A stretch of 64,000 nucleotides of DNA from Typha latifolia (lineage: Eukaryota; Streptophyta; Magnoliopsida; Poales; Typhaceae): NCBI GenBank assembly GCA_019914945.1, contig CM034099.1, positions 6,014,001-6,078,000 of the forward strand, in the 5' to 3' direction. This document shows positions 37,771-52,700 of the stretch, piece by piece (position 1 is the stretch's first letter; every line of letters starts with the position of its first letter). A model generated the notes under the pieces. That model searched no databases. It was not told the DNA's origin and worked only from the letters and a program-made list of their open reading frames with translations. Both the position numbers and the translations under genes were made by a program.

Positions 37771-40700
37771 TCAAAATCTGGGATTCTTGGCTTTCAGTTG
37801 AACATCCGTAGCAGTATGGCATCGTTTCAGGAAGGAATCGAGGGTTTTTTGTTTTCCTGGACTGCAGCTTGTTTGACTGGCAGACACTTTCAGTGTTTTT
37901 TCCTCTCCATCAAGCATCTGCTAGCATAAATTCTTCATGAGAAAAGTTGAACCAGGAAAGCCTCATAACTTTTATCCAAGTTAAGGCACTCCATTGGAAG
38001 GATAAAAGGTAAACCGGAATAGTAGAAAGCAATTTAAAGTTCCAAACAATTCTTTAGAATGAGTTTGCAACAACAGAGTTTCTAATCTACAACAGTCAAT
38101 GCTGAAGTTTATGAAAAGGCAAGTTTCTTCTTTTTTTTCCCTGACCATAGTTTCAACTACTAAAACAAGAAGAAGAAATAACAAATTCAGGGAGGGAGGG
38201 AGGGAGGGACAGAAAGTACCTGCCCCAAATTTTCCAGTTTGCTTTGAACAACATCCCTGAATAGCAAAATTCAGACTCAGGGTCAATGCATAAGCAGACT
38301 ACACAGACTACATGACATAGTTGCATGTACAATCAAGAGAGACATACCAGATAATGTCATCAACAGTGTCGTTTGCAAGAAGATAGTATATATTTACAGA
38401 GGATACCTGTAAACATTAAAAAAGCAAAATGAAAAATGCCTAAGTTCCAACCAAGAGTGAAGGTAGATAAGAAATAAACTAGTCAGTGAAAAATAAAATG
38501 GAATTGCAGGTTAATGAAGCACTATCAATTGATACCTTACATATCTGTTGGTATCAGATATTTCAATAACCAAATTGTAGTTGTCTAAGACAAAAAAATG
38601 TGATCTTCCACAAGTAGCCTTCTGTTTGCGGTACTAGCAGTAGACATACCTAACAATTTTACTCATGTAACACTTCGAAACAGCAAATCAACACTATCTT
38701 CTTTGAAATGCTAGAATCCCGACTTTGCTGTACAGCCATAAAGGTCATATAGTCGCATCCAACAAGATAGTTTCAAAAAGCAGGTAGGTTAGATCATTTC
38801 TGCAAAATAACCCATACAAAAAGGTTTCTATAAAAAGATGTCAAGAATGTAGGATGCATTCTCCTATGGGAGATGCTAGATTCAAAATTTCATACTGTTC
38901 TGCAGAGGGTATTAATACTCTTGCAGTTAATGGCACTTTGCAGGTTTGTACTAAGCGTCTTAGCGGCACTTTGAAGGATTTTAAGGCAATACTAGCAATG
39001 GTGAGCTCTTGATTTGGCTGTTGGGACTTGGGACATTGTATAACCATCTAGGACTTTAGCTCACCCTGTATCTAAAAAAACAGATTAAAAAGGGTCTGAG
39101 GACTTTAACCAATTTAAGTGTCTATTATGCTCTCAGGAACATCATGTTGATATGAGGCACTGTAATTTCTAATGCTTTAAGAAGCTTTCTGTGGGTACAG
39201 AGATCAAGAGGTTTTATGATGCTCAGTAGATGGTGAGGGCCATAACAGGTGCCATGAACCCAAAGTTGATCTCCAGAAATTTTTACAATTTAATTTCTCT
39301 AGATTGTTTGTATTATATAGAACTAACTCACAACTATATAATTTTAGTTATATAGCCTATCAAATCCAATCAAGATACAAGAATTAAAGATTTAAAATAA
39401 GAAGTCACAAAACATAAAAGAAATATAACTACATGTTTAAGAAAAGAGTACAAGAAAGAGTTGCAATTTGACATAGCATCATCAAAAGGAAAAGTAACAT
39501 CTAACTTGTAATGCATGACTTTAATCTAAACTCTAAAGAGTAGTCAAATCAAATACATAATTCATTACAAGATTCTAATAGATTCTCCTCCTACTTGATC
39601 ATCTTAGTCACCCATCAAAGCATTTGCATCTATTCACCCTCATTGTCCTTCTGATAAATCATATTCCACATTTTCAATATTCAGGAGCTTTGCTTTCTTG
39701 GATTGTGTGCTTGAGATTAAACACAACCTAGATATTACTGATCCTTTATATTAGTCCCTAATTGGAATATCATTACAAAGTACCTAAACAGAAAAAGAGA
39801 CTTGAGCATGTTATAAACTTATAATATGTCATGACCTATCATTGAGGCCACCACAAGCAGTCGTGATGGCCACCATACTCCGCTAGGCGGCAGCCATGCC
39901 CACCTGGTTAGTGCCATGTGGCAGTCTGCTATTTTCACCACCACAACAATAGTATGGCACAGAGACGGCAAAACCAACATGGCAGCCATAGGGGCCGCTT
40001 TTTGGAACGAGGGTAGTTTCAGCATGATGTAAAATAAAATTATGATTTTGAACAGTAAGAAAAAACATGCACTTTGAACACTCTAAATGTGTGATATGTA
40101 TTATTATTCCATTGCCTAATAGTTTAAGCTTTTGATTCAACTGATTATATAACAAACATGAAATTTCCCAATGTCTTACAAATTTATTTGAGTTACAATA
40201 AGAGAATTCTAGAAATCACATGCCACACTGCTCATGGCAATTTAATTTATTTCTTCTGCTAAGAGGATTTAGTAGATATTTAGAGACTTGGGTTAAGATT
40301 TCTAATACACTAGGCACTATAAGACACCCTTCTAAATATACTGCAAAATAAAATAGTTCACCAAAAAGTAACAGAAGATAAAATTAGAGCCATCGGTACC
40401 TGACCAATCCGATGAGCACGATCTTCTGCTTGAATTATATCACCTGGAGTCCAGGACAACTCAGCAAAGATAACTGTACTTGCTGCTGTTAGAGTCAACC
40501 CAATGCCCCCAGCTTTAATGGAGAGCTACAGAATGTACAACATCATCAGTATTATAAGTTTATAACCTGAAGTGCAACTACAGAAAGATTTGGACAAACA
40601 AGAAAATATACAAACTAAGGCAGCACAAAAAAAAAAATCTCAAAAAGGAAATTACAAAATAATACAAAAAAATAAAAATTGTAACATACAACTGCTGCCT

Positions 40701-43700
40701 TTATGACATCCTTTTCCTGAAAGTCGGTGACTAAATCTTGCCTTGATGATGCTGGTGTGCTGCCATCTATTCTAATACACCCAACTTTCTTTTTCTGGAA
40801 CCAGAATGTTATTAGTGTTGCAGAATATCAGTACTTAAGAGAATCAGTAAAACTTTCTCTTACCAGTAGAAATTGATGAATTGAGCTGATCATGGGTTGA
40901 TGATGTGCAAATATCAAAAACTTGCAATCTGCCTGAAAATCAGGACCACAGCATCAAGCAATCCTGCTTTTGTAATGATAAAGCCAGGACACAAAACATA
41001 GTGCAAAACTACAGATATACAGATCCAGATTTTCTGTTATACCTCTGGCCTCTGCTTTTTCATTTAACATTACCAAGAGACTCCAAAGGAGGCACAATGT
41101 TAGAACTTAGAAGTATTATTCATCCTTGAACAAATAATAGACACCAAAAAAATTGTAAGACTGCGACAGAACATGGTTAAACTACCTCTACGGAAATCAC
41201 TTCATACAGGAAGTAAATAGTTTGTATTGTATTTTGTTACATTTAAGTTTGTGGGACAAAGAAGACAATGAAAAAGAATAGTCTAGGCAGGCTGAAACAA
41301 AACTACACCATGTAAGCTAGATGGTAACTAATAGGTCCAAGATGGAATCTACCAGCAAGGTGGCTGAATTGTGGTGGAACATTTGGGCTTTTTGTGCATA
41401 CAGTAACACAATACACGGAACATATTTCTACATACAATTAGTCTTGTCATCTTGTGGAATCTAACATTTATAGTACAAGTATAAAATGCTTCTAGAAAAT
41501 GCATTGGGTAGATGATAACATGTGTTAGGACCAGAAAAAAAAAAATTGGGTTGAGAGAGGAGGGTGCACGTGCTCTGCACGTGCAGCCCCTCCCCTCTCC
41601 CTCTCCGGTGCGCAGCGGGAAAGAAGGGATTTCATCTAATCCGAATCGAATTAGATTTGATCCTCATCTAATCTATAAATTAAACCCTAATCTCTCTCTC
41701 TCTCTGTTTAATGCTTAATAATCTCAGCCCTCTCCTCTCTCTTTTTTTCCTCCTTTACCGACGGAGTCACGCCGTGGAATCGACCTGTCGGAGCGTCGTC
41801 GGAGCCAGCGGAGACCACCACGCGACTCCCCCGTGGTGATTTTTAGTACGTGGGCTAGAGATTTGAGATTTTGGTTGTCTTGCCTAGACTCAGGTGAGTG
41901 GGTTCATTCACATGTTTATTTCATTGTATTTCGTATTTTTGTCAGAATATGTAAATTTTCTGTGTGCAAATCTATTTATTTCATCAGTACGTGCGAAAAT
42001 TTAATTGTTTTATTTTCTGTGTGCATTTAGTTATTATATTCAGTACATCACCATACTTCGTGCAAATATTGAAATTTGTGAAAACAAAAATGAGACTAGT
42101 ATTGATACGACCTAGAGAACAGTCCCGGTATAAATCGTGTGCGATTTTTCGTGCTGACTCAAGTCTATCTGGAAGTCCAGGGGAAAGTCCTAAATTAGAT
42201 CACTGCGGTGACTTTCTTAGGTGACTCTGGCGGGGTTAGGGAACAGTCCTAGAAAATATGAGAAAATTTCCTAGGTAACTCTAACTTCTCTCAACGGTTA
42301 GAGGAAAAGACAGAGTGTGTTGATCACAGGGTGATACCCTCTGATGACCCTAACCGGATCAGTTATGAAGAAAAGTCTCGAGCGTCATCTCGAGGTGACT
42401 TCTAGTTGATGTGGATCCACAGGGTTTAGACCCATTGAGACATGACAGTATAAATATCAAGAAGATGTTAATATGTTTAAAACGTGCAAGGTTACAAGTT
42501 GTGACATTTCTCTATGGTTATCATTGTTATTATGTAGAGAGCATGCCTATTGCATATTATGATGGATATTGTTGCTTTTAGTTTAATTTATTCAGCATTA
42601 TTATGTTTTAAAATTTATTTGGTTCGAGTGGATTCCACTCACTGAGCTATAGTTGTTGGCTCACGAGTTCTATTTTTTTTGTATTTGTTTATTTATTTCA
42701 GGTAATAGTCAGCGGGGCGACTGAGCGTAATGTACCCGGATTCCACCTCCACTTAGGATTCACCTATTTACTTTTCCGCTCTTTTAGATTTTGTACTTTA
42801 GATTAGAAATTTTTATTTTTTTTAGTTTAGAAACTCAAAAACGTTAACATTGTTTTTATTTTAATTGCATTTAGAAATAAAATTTTAATATAGCACATTT
42901 TCATTTTATTTAATTATCTTGTCATCGTATACGTAGAGAGTATTATTAAGGCTTCGTGCATCTCAAGCATATTGAGATGCATGGCCGGTCATGACTCCTA
43001 TTTTGGGTCGTGACAACATGCTTGATAATGTTAGTGATGTGAAGGATTCCCTGCATGGCAATAATTGTAATTTGTAACGGCAAATGTAATCTAACTAACA
43101 CCCAGTCACCCATTGCCTTCCTGCATATTGCACTTTTATCCTAACAAACACATATTACATTCCCAACAATTATAGTTTTAGCCCCGCCATGTGGGAAATC
43201 CAAGACATCAAGAATATCATTGAACACACTTTTAGGTACCTATAGCAATTGCCAATACTTTCATATCCTCATAAACATAAAATGGATAAGAACGAAAAAT
43301 TGAGAAAAAGAATGCTTGCAAATCATAAAACAAATTTAGCTGCCTTCAGTTGTTTTTCGGAGAATCTACAAAAATTCAGATAGACCAGAGAATTGCTATC
43401 AGATAAACTTCAGTAGACAATAATTCCCAAGTGAATCATCACTAAGGAGCAGCAAAAGTTCCAGTGCATGTGATTTAGAAGGATCAAGGAATCGCCCTCT
43501 CAAAGAATCTCATGGACTAAAAGAAATCCCATATTATGAAACAATTGGATCATTCAGAAATTTTAAATATGTAGAAACTAGAATCACAAGACATGTTATT
43601 AGAATCACAAGTAATAACATAAATCATATTATGAAACAATTGAATCATGGAAGAAATTGCATGTCTTACCTCAATGATAGTACCTAAGTAATCAAGAACT

Positions 43701-46700
43701 GCAGGAATTTTTGCTTCAGCCGAATCATTATAGATCTGTATATTATTAACGAGATTAATACATAGACAAAAATCAACCAGAAAACATTATTTGACAGACA
43801 ATAAGCATATCGTCGCACCATGACATTTGTAGAATGATTCATGACTTGGAAATAGTGAGTACAATTACTAGTTTAGGCCACCCAAAAAGTAATATGAGGG
43901 AATAATCCATGAGAACATTCCAATCCAGATATCCTAATTGATACTGACTGAACTTCTTGAATTTACCAGTGATTGAGCATCATGCATCAGCAAAGAATCT
44001 ATGCATGGCCACATAATCTACCAAACACTTTCCTTAGCAATAAGAGTATAAAACAACTTTCACATTTGATATACTATTGGTTGGAATCGGTTGTGATCTT
44101 TCTACAGAGCTGGATTAACAGTTGCATAAGGAATGTATATGAAACATAACAGAAATACAGTCTCCAATGAAAAGATGAATTTCAAATTAGATGGACCAGT
44201 GAAAGATAAATTTCAGATTTAGATGGACATGTTCAAGGGACGCTTGACCAAATAAACATTTTCTTCTTATTGGCATAAGCTGCAAACAGTAAACTGCATG
44301 CATCTACAGTTTTTAGTGATTGCTAGAGCAAAGAAGCTGCTTGAAGTGGATACTAGCTTGAGGAAATTGGTGACAAACCCATGAAGGTCAGTTTAGCATG
44401 AGAACTCTTGATACACATCCTACCAGATATGAAAATCACCTTTCTATTTAAGCTCCTCCGAGTTGGGAAGGCATGCTTTAGATACATGAAGTTTGTGTGG
44501 CTAACTCACTATGATGAGTATTTTGGGCCTTATCGAATATATAGTTCATTGTTATAATGGAGCAATGGACTATTTGGTTCTTACACTGACTCATTTGGAG
44601 ATATCAAGTTGCTCCCAATTTGGGTAAGCCTAGAGTGCTATTAATAAATCAAGTAACTCCTCTGGGGCTGCATAATCTTAAATATTAGGGGATTGATGCC
44701 AAGATTGGAATTTGATCTGAAGATCTGACAATCTTTCTAAAAACCACCAAATTTTGACTTTGTTGTCCACTTATGAGTATAATCATAAATGTTAGAGGAT
44801 TGATTCCAAGATGGGAGTTTGGGATGCAGATCTGTCAATTTTCCTAAAAGCATCCCAACTCTGAGTTTGTCTTCCACCACAATGTAGAAAAAAAAGGGTA
44901 TGATTCCCATGCAAGAACAGCATATAAAGCCCAGAAACTTAAAAGAGAAGATACTAAAAAGTAAAAACTTTTTTTTTTAAAGAATAAGATCATCATGTCA
45001 ACTAGCAGAGAAACTTCATCTACTAGGTACCAGGTAAGTACATTAAACTCTGGATTCTGGGAAAAGTCAAAAATTGTAAGATTCATCAGATAGCAGCCAA
45101 TTAAATCTGAACTTGTACTGCTAGATCCTACTTGAGATCATTACTGACCAAAGTATGCCTGTTCTTGAGGGGAAAACCATAATTTAATTATTATTTTATT
45201 TTGTTAAATATTCCAGGAGGTGACTTTCTACTTGCAAACTGAGATTATAAACTTGAAATGGAAGATGTAAGGACAAACATATAGACTTCAATTACCTTGT
45301 TAATCAGATTTTTCTGAGTGATTTTAAGTGACTCGATCTTTTCATTAGAAGCACAAGCCTGGATGTTGGTTTTTACTGCCTCTAACTGCAAAAGAAAAAC
45401 ATTAACATCACTATGCACAAAATTATGAAAACGTAAAAAACATACTAAAAGTCTAAAACAACCATAAAAAGCAAGGCCGACCCACTTATGGAGAATAAGG
45501 TTCTCCATCTTGTTTCTTTCAACATCATGTTTCATACTATGGACAAACAGGATCAAATAAGAGGTAAAGACTAAAAATAATTAAACAGATAAAATCTCTT
45601 GTTTAATTAGCTAGGCAACCCATCAAGTACAAATGAGCCCAAAATGAACAGCTAAGGTGATGGAAATCTGAAAACTGGTAAGTTATGGATAGCCCTAAAC
45701 CAATGTACTATAATAGGATAGAACCAGAAGGTTAGGTTCCCACCCTTTTCTTTCTTTTGCCTCAGCAAGTTCGCATTTCTCTTTCTTCCCCATCTACCTA
45801 GCTTGTGATGGAGTTTCCATAAGCTTTATTTTGCCTCAATCACAGTTTTATTTGCTTCTATTTAGCAAATCTATATGTTCCAAAAATACTTCTTTTGTCA
45901 TAATATATTTTACTCCAATTATTTTTGGGACCTTATCATAACAACTCACTCACTTAATAGAGAAGAATGAATATTTTTAGTTAATGTAAAATTCTAAGGA
46001 CACTCTTATCTCTTCTCCCTATAAGAGAACCAGTATTATTTCAAAAAGATAACTTTTGTTAGGGAGGATACCATAGTTAGCCAATCAGCAGCTTCATCTT
46101 GTGATTTATGTTGTATATAATAAAGATATTAGATATGAAAGCTAAAGTAGAAGTGCTCATGTACAGTTGGCAAACTAAGAAGTTCCAAAACATGAAGTAC
46201 ATAGTTGGAAAAAAGAACTATCATGAAGAAAACGGCCACATTAGAATATGATATCAAATAAAGGTGAACGCTACAAAGACAAATGGAACTTGGTGAAAAT
46301 TTTACGCTAAATCTTCTCTAAGAATATGATATCAACTTTCTAAGATTTGTTGAATATTTAGTTTTATATAATGCCGACTTGCTTTTGTGCTGGCTATGAA
46401 GATTATCAGGACAGAAAGAGGCTTTCCATGAGTGGACTTTTCATATTTTATTTCCATCTTAATATGGGGCATCTTGCTTCTAGGTCCCAGTTGCAGTTTA
46501 AAATTTCAAAGAAAAGCTCTAGTCTGATGCAAATTAAGAAATATAGTTTCACAAAGCAATAATTAAAGGTATAAACTTTCAGGAATAACATAAGAAAAGA
46601 TAAAAGGAGCTGCAAAGATTACCTCACGAAACAGAGCCCTAATATGTTTCATGTCCTTTTCATTCAAATCTAAGAAGACCTGGAAAGATTGATGAGCTCC

Positions 46701-49700
46701 ATAAATGGTAATCGACTAATTAAGAAATTTCTTAACACCTGCACCAACTAATATTACAAAATCATCAAAACAAGCTACAACATGACGTAACAACTGCTTA
46801 GCAATGACATATCATTAATGCTATCGAGCTTATCCCGATCCTGAATAATATGACGTGGCTAGGGAACAACCCTGAGAAGAGAAGGTTTGACACGAATCAC
46901 AACTATGAAGTATGAACAATTAAATCAGAGCCAATGAAGTTTATGATTCGGCAATTGATAGTAATATGGCATCATTGAGAAAAACAAAAAGCAGATCAAC
47001 AAATCCAAAAATCAAATACTCCACACTTAATCTCTTTTCACCCATTCCTTACATATAGTGATCTAAGCAAGAAATAAAACCTTGTGATTTGTGTATCATT
47101 GACATTCTGATTATATCAGTAACTCTTGCTCTCAGATTTTAAGTAGTTAATTATAAAAATACAATGGAGTGAGGAAGCTCGAACAACTTTAGGAAATGGT
47201 CAAAAGCAAACTGAAGGGTGAAGAAAATAATAATCCAAACATTCAAGCATGTCAACTTAGTAATCTCATAATGAACAGGTCAAATTTCGATTATTCAAGA
47301 TAAAAAGGTAATAGACAAAAATCTAGTTCAATGCCAGTTCTTTTCTACAGGGTGAACTTTTAATCATGGAATTACATAGGCAACAGAACAATATGGCCAG
47401 CAGCCAATAAAAAGTTTACAGCTAGAGCTAGTAATGTAGAACTGAAGAAGAAATAAAGAACATTATTAAATATAATCAATTGAATTTGTAAGTTGATAGG
47501 TAAGAAAGACTGGGAAATAGAAAAAAAATAGTACAAAATTTTGGACTTTGAGATTACAAGGGCTGTGTTGGGATCCTGTCGGCACTATACATGCCAATTG
47601 GCACAGTACTGATCAAAAACACTGTAAACAGCATGACCTAGCATGCCTTTAGCCCAACACTAAAAGTCCATGAGTAAAAGATGAACAATATAAAACCATT
47701 ACCTGCTGCCGACGCTTAACAGGCAATTGTGAAAGAACATCTTTCTTTAACCTACGAATCATGACAGTAGCTTTCATCAAATTATGCAGTTCTTCATGAT
47801 TACTTGCACCTTGATACAATCCAAAGATGCCCTACAAATAAAATTAACAATCACTTCAGTGATTGTGATTCAAATAAAGTTAACTTAAACTCAGACGATA
47901 ACATACTCATGCGAAGACACTTACACCCTTGCAATATCGATTTCCATACTCGTGAACATTCTTGTAGACATCAGGATATAATGCCTCGAGCTAAATTTTG
48001 ATATCCAATTAGATGGGACTTCAAATGAATGCTAAAAGATAATAGGATGATTGATGAATGCAGCGGCAAGCTAGATACGTCGTACAAGAATCATTGAACA
48101 CTATACCTGTTTGAACAATTCAATTGGCCGGGATAAAGCAGGAGTCCCACTCAGCAAAATTACATGTTGAGCTTTCTGAAATAATTTTCATGATGAAAAT
48201 ATAAGGTTATAGACAACAAATAACATTTTTTAAATGAAGGGTTACATGCTGCAGTCTACCAATACATGAGAAGACCAAAAATGTTGCCTGGTAAAATGAA
48301 CGAATTCTTTATAAAATATTTGACTGTCAGAAAGGCACATAATAAAATCATTGCAGACAAGTAGACTGAAATAAATTTGTTTCCTGCAGGTTGCAGCCCC
48401 TTTTTTAGAGACCAGGAGAGGTGGGGGAGAGGGATCATAGTACCATACATCTACATTATCTCACATATTTTATATTATTCTAATTTTAGATATCTATTGA
48501 TTAGTTTCACTGAAAGTTTGGCCCAAGAACCATCATTTTTGGAGGATTTCTACAATCAGTTATATGAGTAAAAAATTTGCACAGCACTTTGACCAGCCAA
48601 AAAATTTACAAATGCTTCAGGTTCTTCTGACATTAGTTTGTAATGACCAACCATAAATCCATAATTAGTTGTTTCAACTGTCAAGAAGACAAGATTTAGT
48701 AACCTTTTAGGAAGCAAGGAGCACAACATGTTTTAAAGATCAGAAAGTCACTTGGATTTAATACAGTAATGTGTAACCTTCAAGTGCAATATTAGGTCCT
48801 AATTATAACTGCCATAAAATCACAAATTATGATGCCACCTTGACGCTTAATGGCTAGTTAGCTACAATATGATGAAATATCTTATGATAAGCGATTTAAA
48901 ATTTCACTCCACGTATACCAATCTGATCCAAAATTAAGAAAAGAACACCATCCTATTTCTATTTCCAGAAAATTAGTTACAGCCTATTAATTCACCAACT
49001 ACTCTAAATGTTTAAGTTGTTAGATAACATTAGTTTTTATCTTTTATATTCTAACATTCCTCCTCATTTTTAGGGTTAAGGCATTTTGATAAGCTAAAGA
49101 AATGGACTGACTTATATGAGTAGAGGTTTTCCATTTGATTGACACAAACTAAGCTTAACAGGGTTCAAACTCAGAACTTCCTGCTCTAATACCATGCTAA
49201 CCCACTAACTGCTCTAAAAACTTATGCTGTTAGAGTGGTTGGCAAGTTTAAATAACCAAAGTAAATGCCACCTATAAAAAGGTTTTGAAGTATAAAGATA
49301 TTAGATTCAAGTCATCATCTCTCCATGCAAGATGTTTGCATCACATTTATGACCCCAACCTTGGGCCTCAAATCAATTTAAAGGCAATCAAAACAGGTGT
49401 CAAATAAGCTTCTCCTAAGGATTCATGCATGATTATCTACACAAGTGACTTGTTGCATATATATGGTGAGCAAGAAAATACAAAGATATATAAGATTAAG
49501 CATGAAATTTTATTCATAGCTGGTGAAATGGATGCAACATAATAAGTTGCAGCAAATTTGTTGCCTAATTTTAACTTTCATGGTACTAATGAGAAAACAA
49601 AACCAATGATGATGCAATCATATAGTTATCACTGATGCAAACTACACAGTAGGATAAGTTCCACCGTAATTCTGAATTTTGCATTTCTTAATATCGCCAG

Positions 49701-52700
49701 TAAGTCTTTACTCAACTAGGTGAACATGTTATTTACACAAAAGAATGAGAAAAAGAGCTTAGAAGTTTGCTCTTCCCATGATTCATCCAGCTAAGTTTTA
49801 AAAGGTAGCCCGTGACAACAACAAAATATCAAAAACTATGAACTCATATGGCTAAACATATAGTTGGACAAGACAAGGCTCGATGATTTGCTTAATTTTG
49901 TTTACCATACAAAGCATTTGTGTCTGGGAAATCCTATATCTGTATTCTAGAAATACCAGACCTGTAGAACTGGAAGTGAAGCACAAGTTCTCTTTGCTTG
50001 AGCATTCTTCAGAAAATGTGACTCGTCTGCAATTACAATCTGAACGAAAACACCGCAGGGATGATTATAATAAGCTAATAGGAAGCAATGATTGAAATTG
50101 CAATGTATGTGATATGATGATAAAAAAAAAGGAACTATCTGCTTACTGTAAGATTGATATTACTGACTGAGAGTAATGACTGCATAGCAATAACTCTAGC
50201 TGGCAACAATAGAAGCCGACATGCTAGCAGAAGCATAATATACACTTTAGTATTTTGTCTCCAATTGCCAGAACAAAAAAAAGGGCCAGACCACTGGATG
50301 GAGATCTTCTAATCAAATAAAATTTGCATGCCTAATAGTGAAGTTTCAGAACTTGATTACGGAAACTGGTAACCTAACCAGAAGGGCAACAAGTGTAATT
50401 CCCTGAGCTGTTCATTTCAGTCAATATGAGAATAATTCTTTGAGCTCTTAAGTTCAGTCAACATAATAATCTCAAAGAGATAAGCAATGTCATGCACTAA
50501 TATACTTACATTGTGGACCTCCTAGTTCCTAGCATGCATCCTCAGTAGATGAACAACTATATTTATTCAGATTTATTTTAGCAAAATACTAGTTATCCAG
50601 AATCACTAAATCTTATTTGACAATCTTGTCCTGTTGCCCTAACACATCTTTTACCATCTTTTACACTCCCTTAAGCAGTAATCAGATCCTACCTTGTTAC
50701 TTGGGTTTATGTATATCCCTTTAAGATTTAATACTAATGCTAGTATGGATCCATATCTGCTATCCACCGAACATAACGTCGCTAAGCAATCCAATTTCCA
50801 AGAATATCCTCAAAAAGTAATATACACAGCACAAACAAGGAGAAATTTGCCTTGAAAATCATCTTGCTTTGCTTATACAATGGTTAGCCCCATACTAGAA
50901 AAGATAAAAGAGTACCCTCAAAAGAGAACCAACATGGAGTTTTTGTAATTCATCTACAACTTGGATAGAAAAGATTCTTCATCATGCAAACAGGAACAAC
51001 CATCACCCTATGCCCATATGGTCAAGAGGAATTTTTCATTCCTACAGCTTCCAGTTGGAAACTCGTATGCCCAAACAGGACAATGATACCAGAGAATTTA
51101 GTGGTCTTATGTACTAGGATGAAATTCATTCTTCTACAGCATTTCTCCAGAGGTTTCTCCCATCTAGATTTTTTGACAGTAAATGAACATAACCTGAGGA
51201 AAGGTGAAAGACGGACAAGGTAAAGGAAAGATTAGCTATCACATATCTATTCATAAACAAGGAAAGAATAATGATAATAAACTAAAAAAAAAAGATTAGG
51301 AACATAAGATAATAAGGATGAACACTAGGGACTTCTACCTTAAAATCTGAATCAAGAAGGACATGTTGGATCTTAGGAACTACATCATAAGATATAATAT
51401 TGAATACACCATCCAGATGAATATCTGCTTTCGAATTTGAGTACACTATTTTGAATCCTGCCCTGTTCGAACCTCCATATTGAGGTAATACTACCTGCAC
51501 GCACAACCAAAGAAGGCCTATGGTCAATGTCAAATCTACTGATAATCAAATGAAATTTGCTGTACATGCATTTATGACAGGAGCATGGGAATTCAAGTTT
51601 TCAACATTTTTTATTTCTCAAACTAACCAGTTGTCCTCAGCTTATTCAAACTACAAAATTGTGTATCAGATACATTATAAACATAAAAATTCAATTAAAA
51701 GAAGGTTTTTGCATGACAAGTAACCATGTAAAGTTACCAGGTAATACATCAAACCTCAACCAAAGGATGTAGATTTGATGAAAATAAAATGAGTGTTAAG
51801 AGTCATTCAGTTTCATTTGTAATAAAACACAACTCTGCATTAAGAGAATGCAAGGAAGGATCGAGATTCAGAAACACTTGGCAGATCATAGTGAACCTAA
51901 TGGCAATTATCTAAAATTTGGTATCAAAATCCTGCAAACTGAACTAGGGCATTCAGAAATAAGTGAACCAGAAAAAGCCAAGAGCTTGCCTTTGCTTCTT
52001 TGTTTCTGAGTTATAAGGTCCAGAAAAGTCAGAAGTAGTAACACCCGGAAAAAGGGAAGGGGGGGAGGGGCAGCTGAGTCGCATGTGCGAGGCATGTGTG
52101 CGATTGTTCTCCTTCTTCCTCTTGTTAACCCATTACAAGATGGTGCAACCGGTGCCGTTCTCATCCCAATCATCAGGGAGATGGATCGACGATCCGAACC
52201 CCTAGGTCGTCAGCTCTACAAAAACTCATTCTAGTAATCTCTCCCTTGTCCTATTTCTCACACCTTCACCTCCTCTTTTTCCTCTTCTTCCTCATCGAAG
52301 GCCTCATTTATATGATCATGGGTCTCTTTCCAAATTCAAATTAGGGTATCCAGCAATCCTTGCACCTCTAGCAAACTACTCACAACAGGTATGCCTCCTC
52401 TCATTTCTTTCATTTGTTATCTTCCTTGTCTAAGCTCCTCCTCCCAACTTCCATCAAGCTTTCTATCACGAAAGCAACCATACAAACACTTGTAATTTCA
52501 TAGGCAAGCCATGGAAGCTGTTTTTATTTAACTTCTTATACTCTAGTTACTTTGACTTCTCCATTTACTCCTTATCTTGTCATTCTCAATATGAATGCCC
52601 ACAAGTTGTTTGTTAAAATACTCCTTCCATATGATTTATCGTATAAACTAATTAATTCTGATTTTGATTCTTTTATTGGCTCACATTAGTTAGTTCATAA

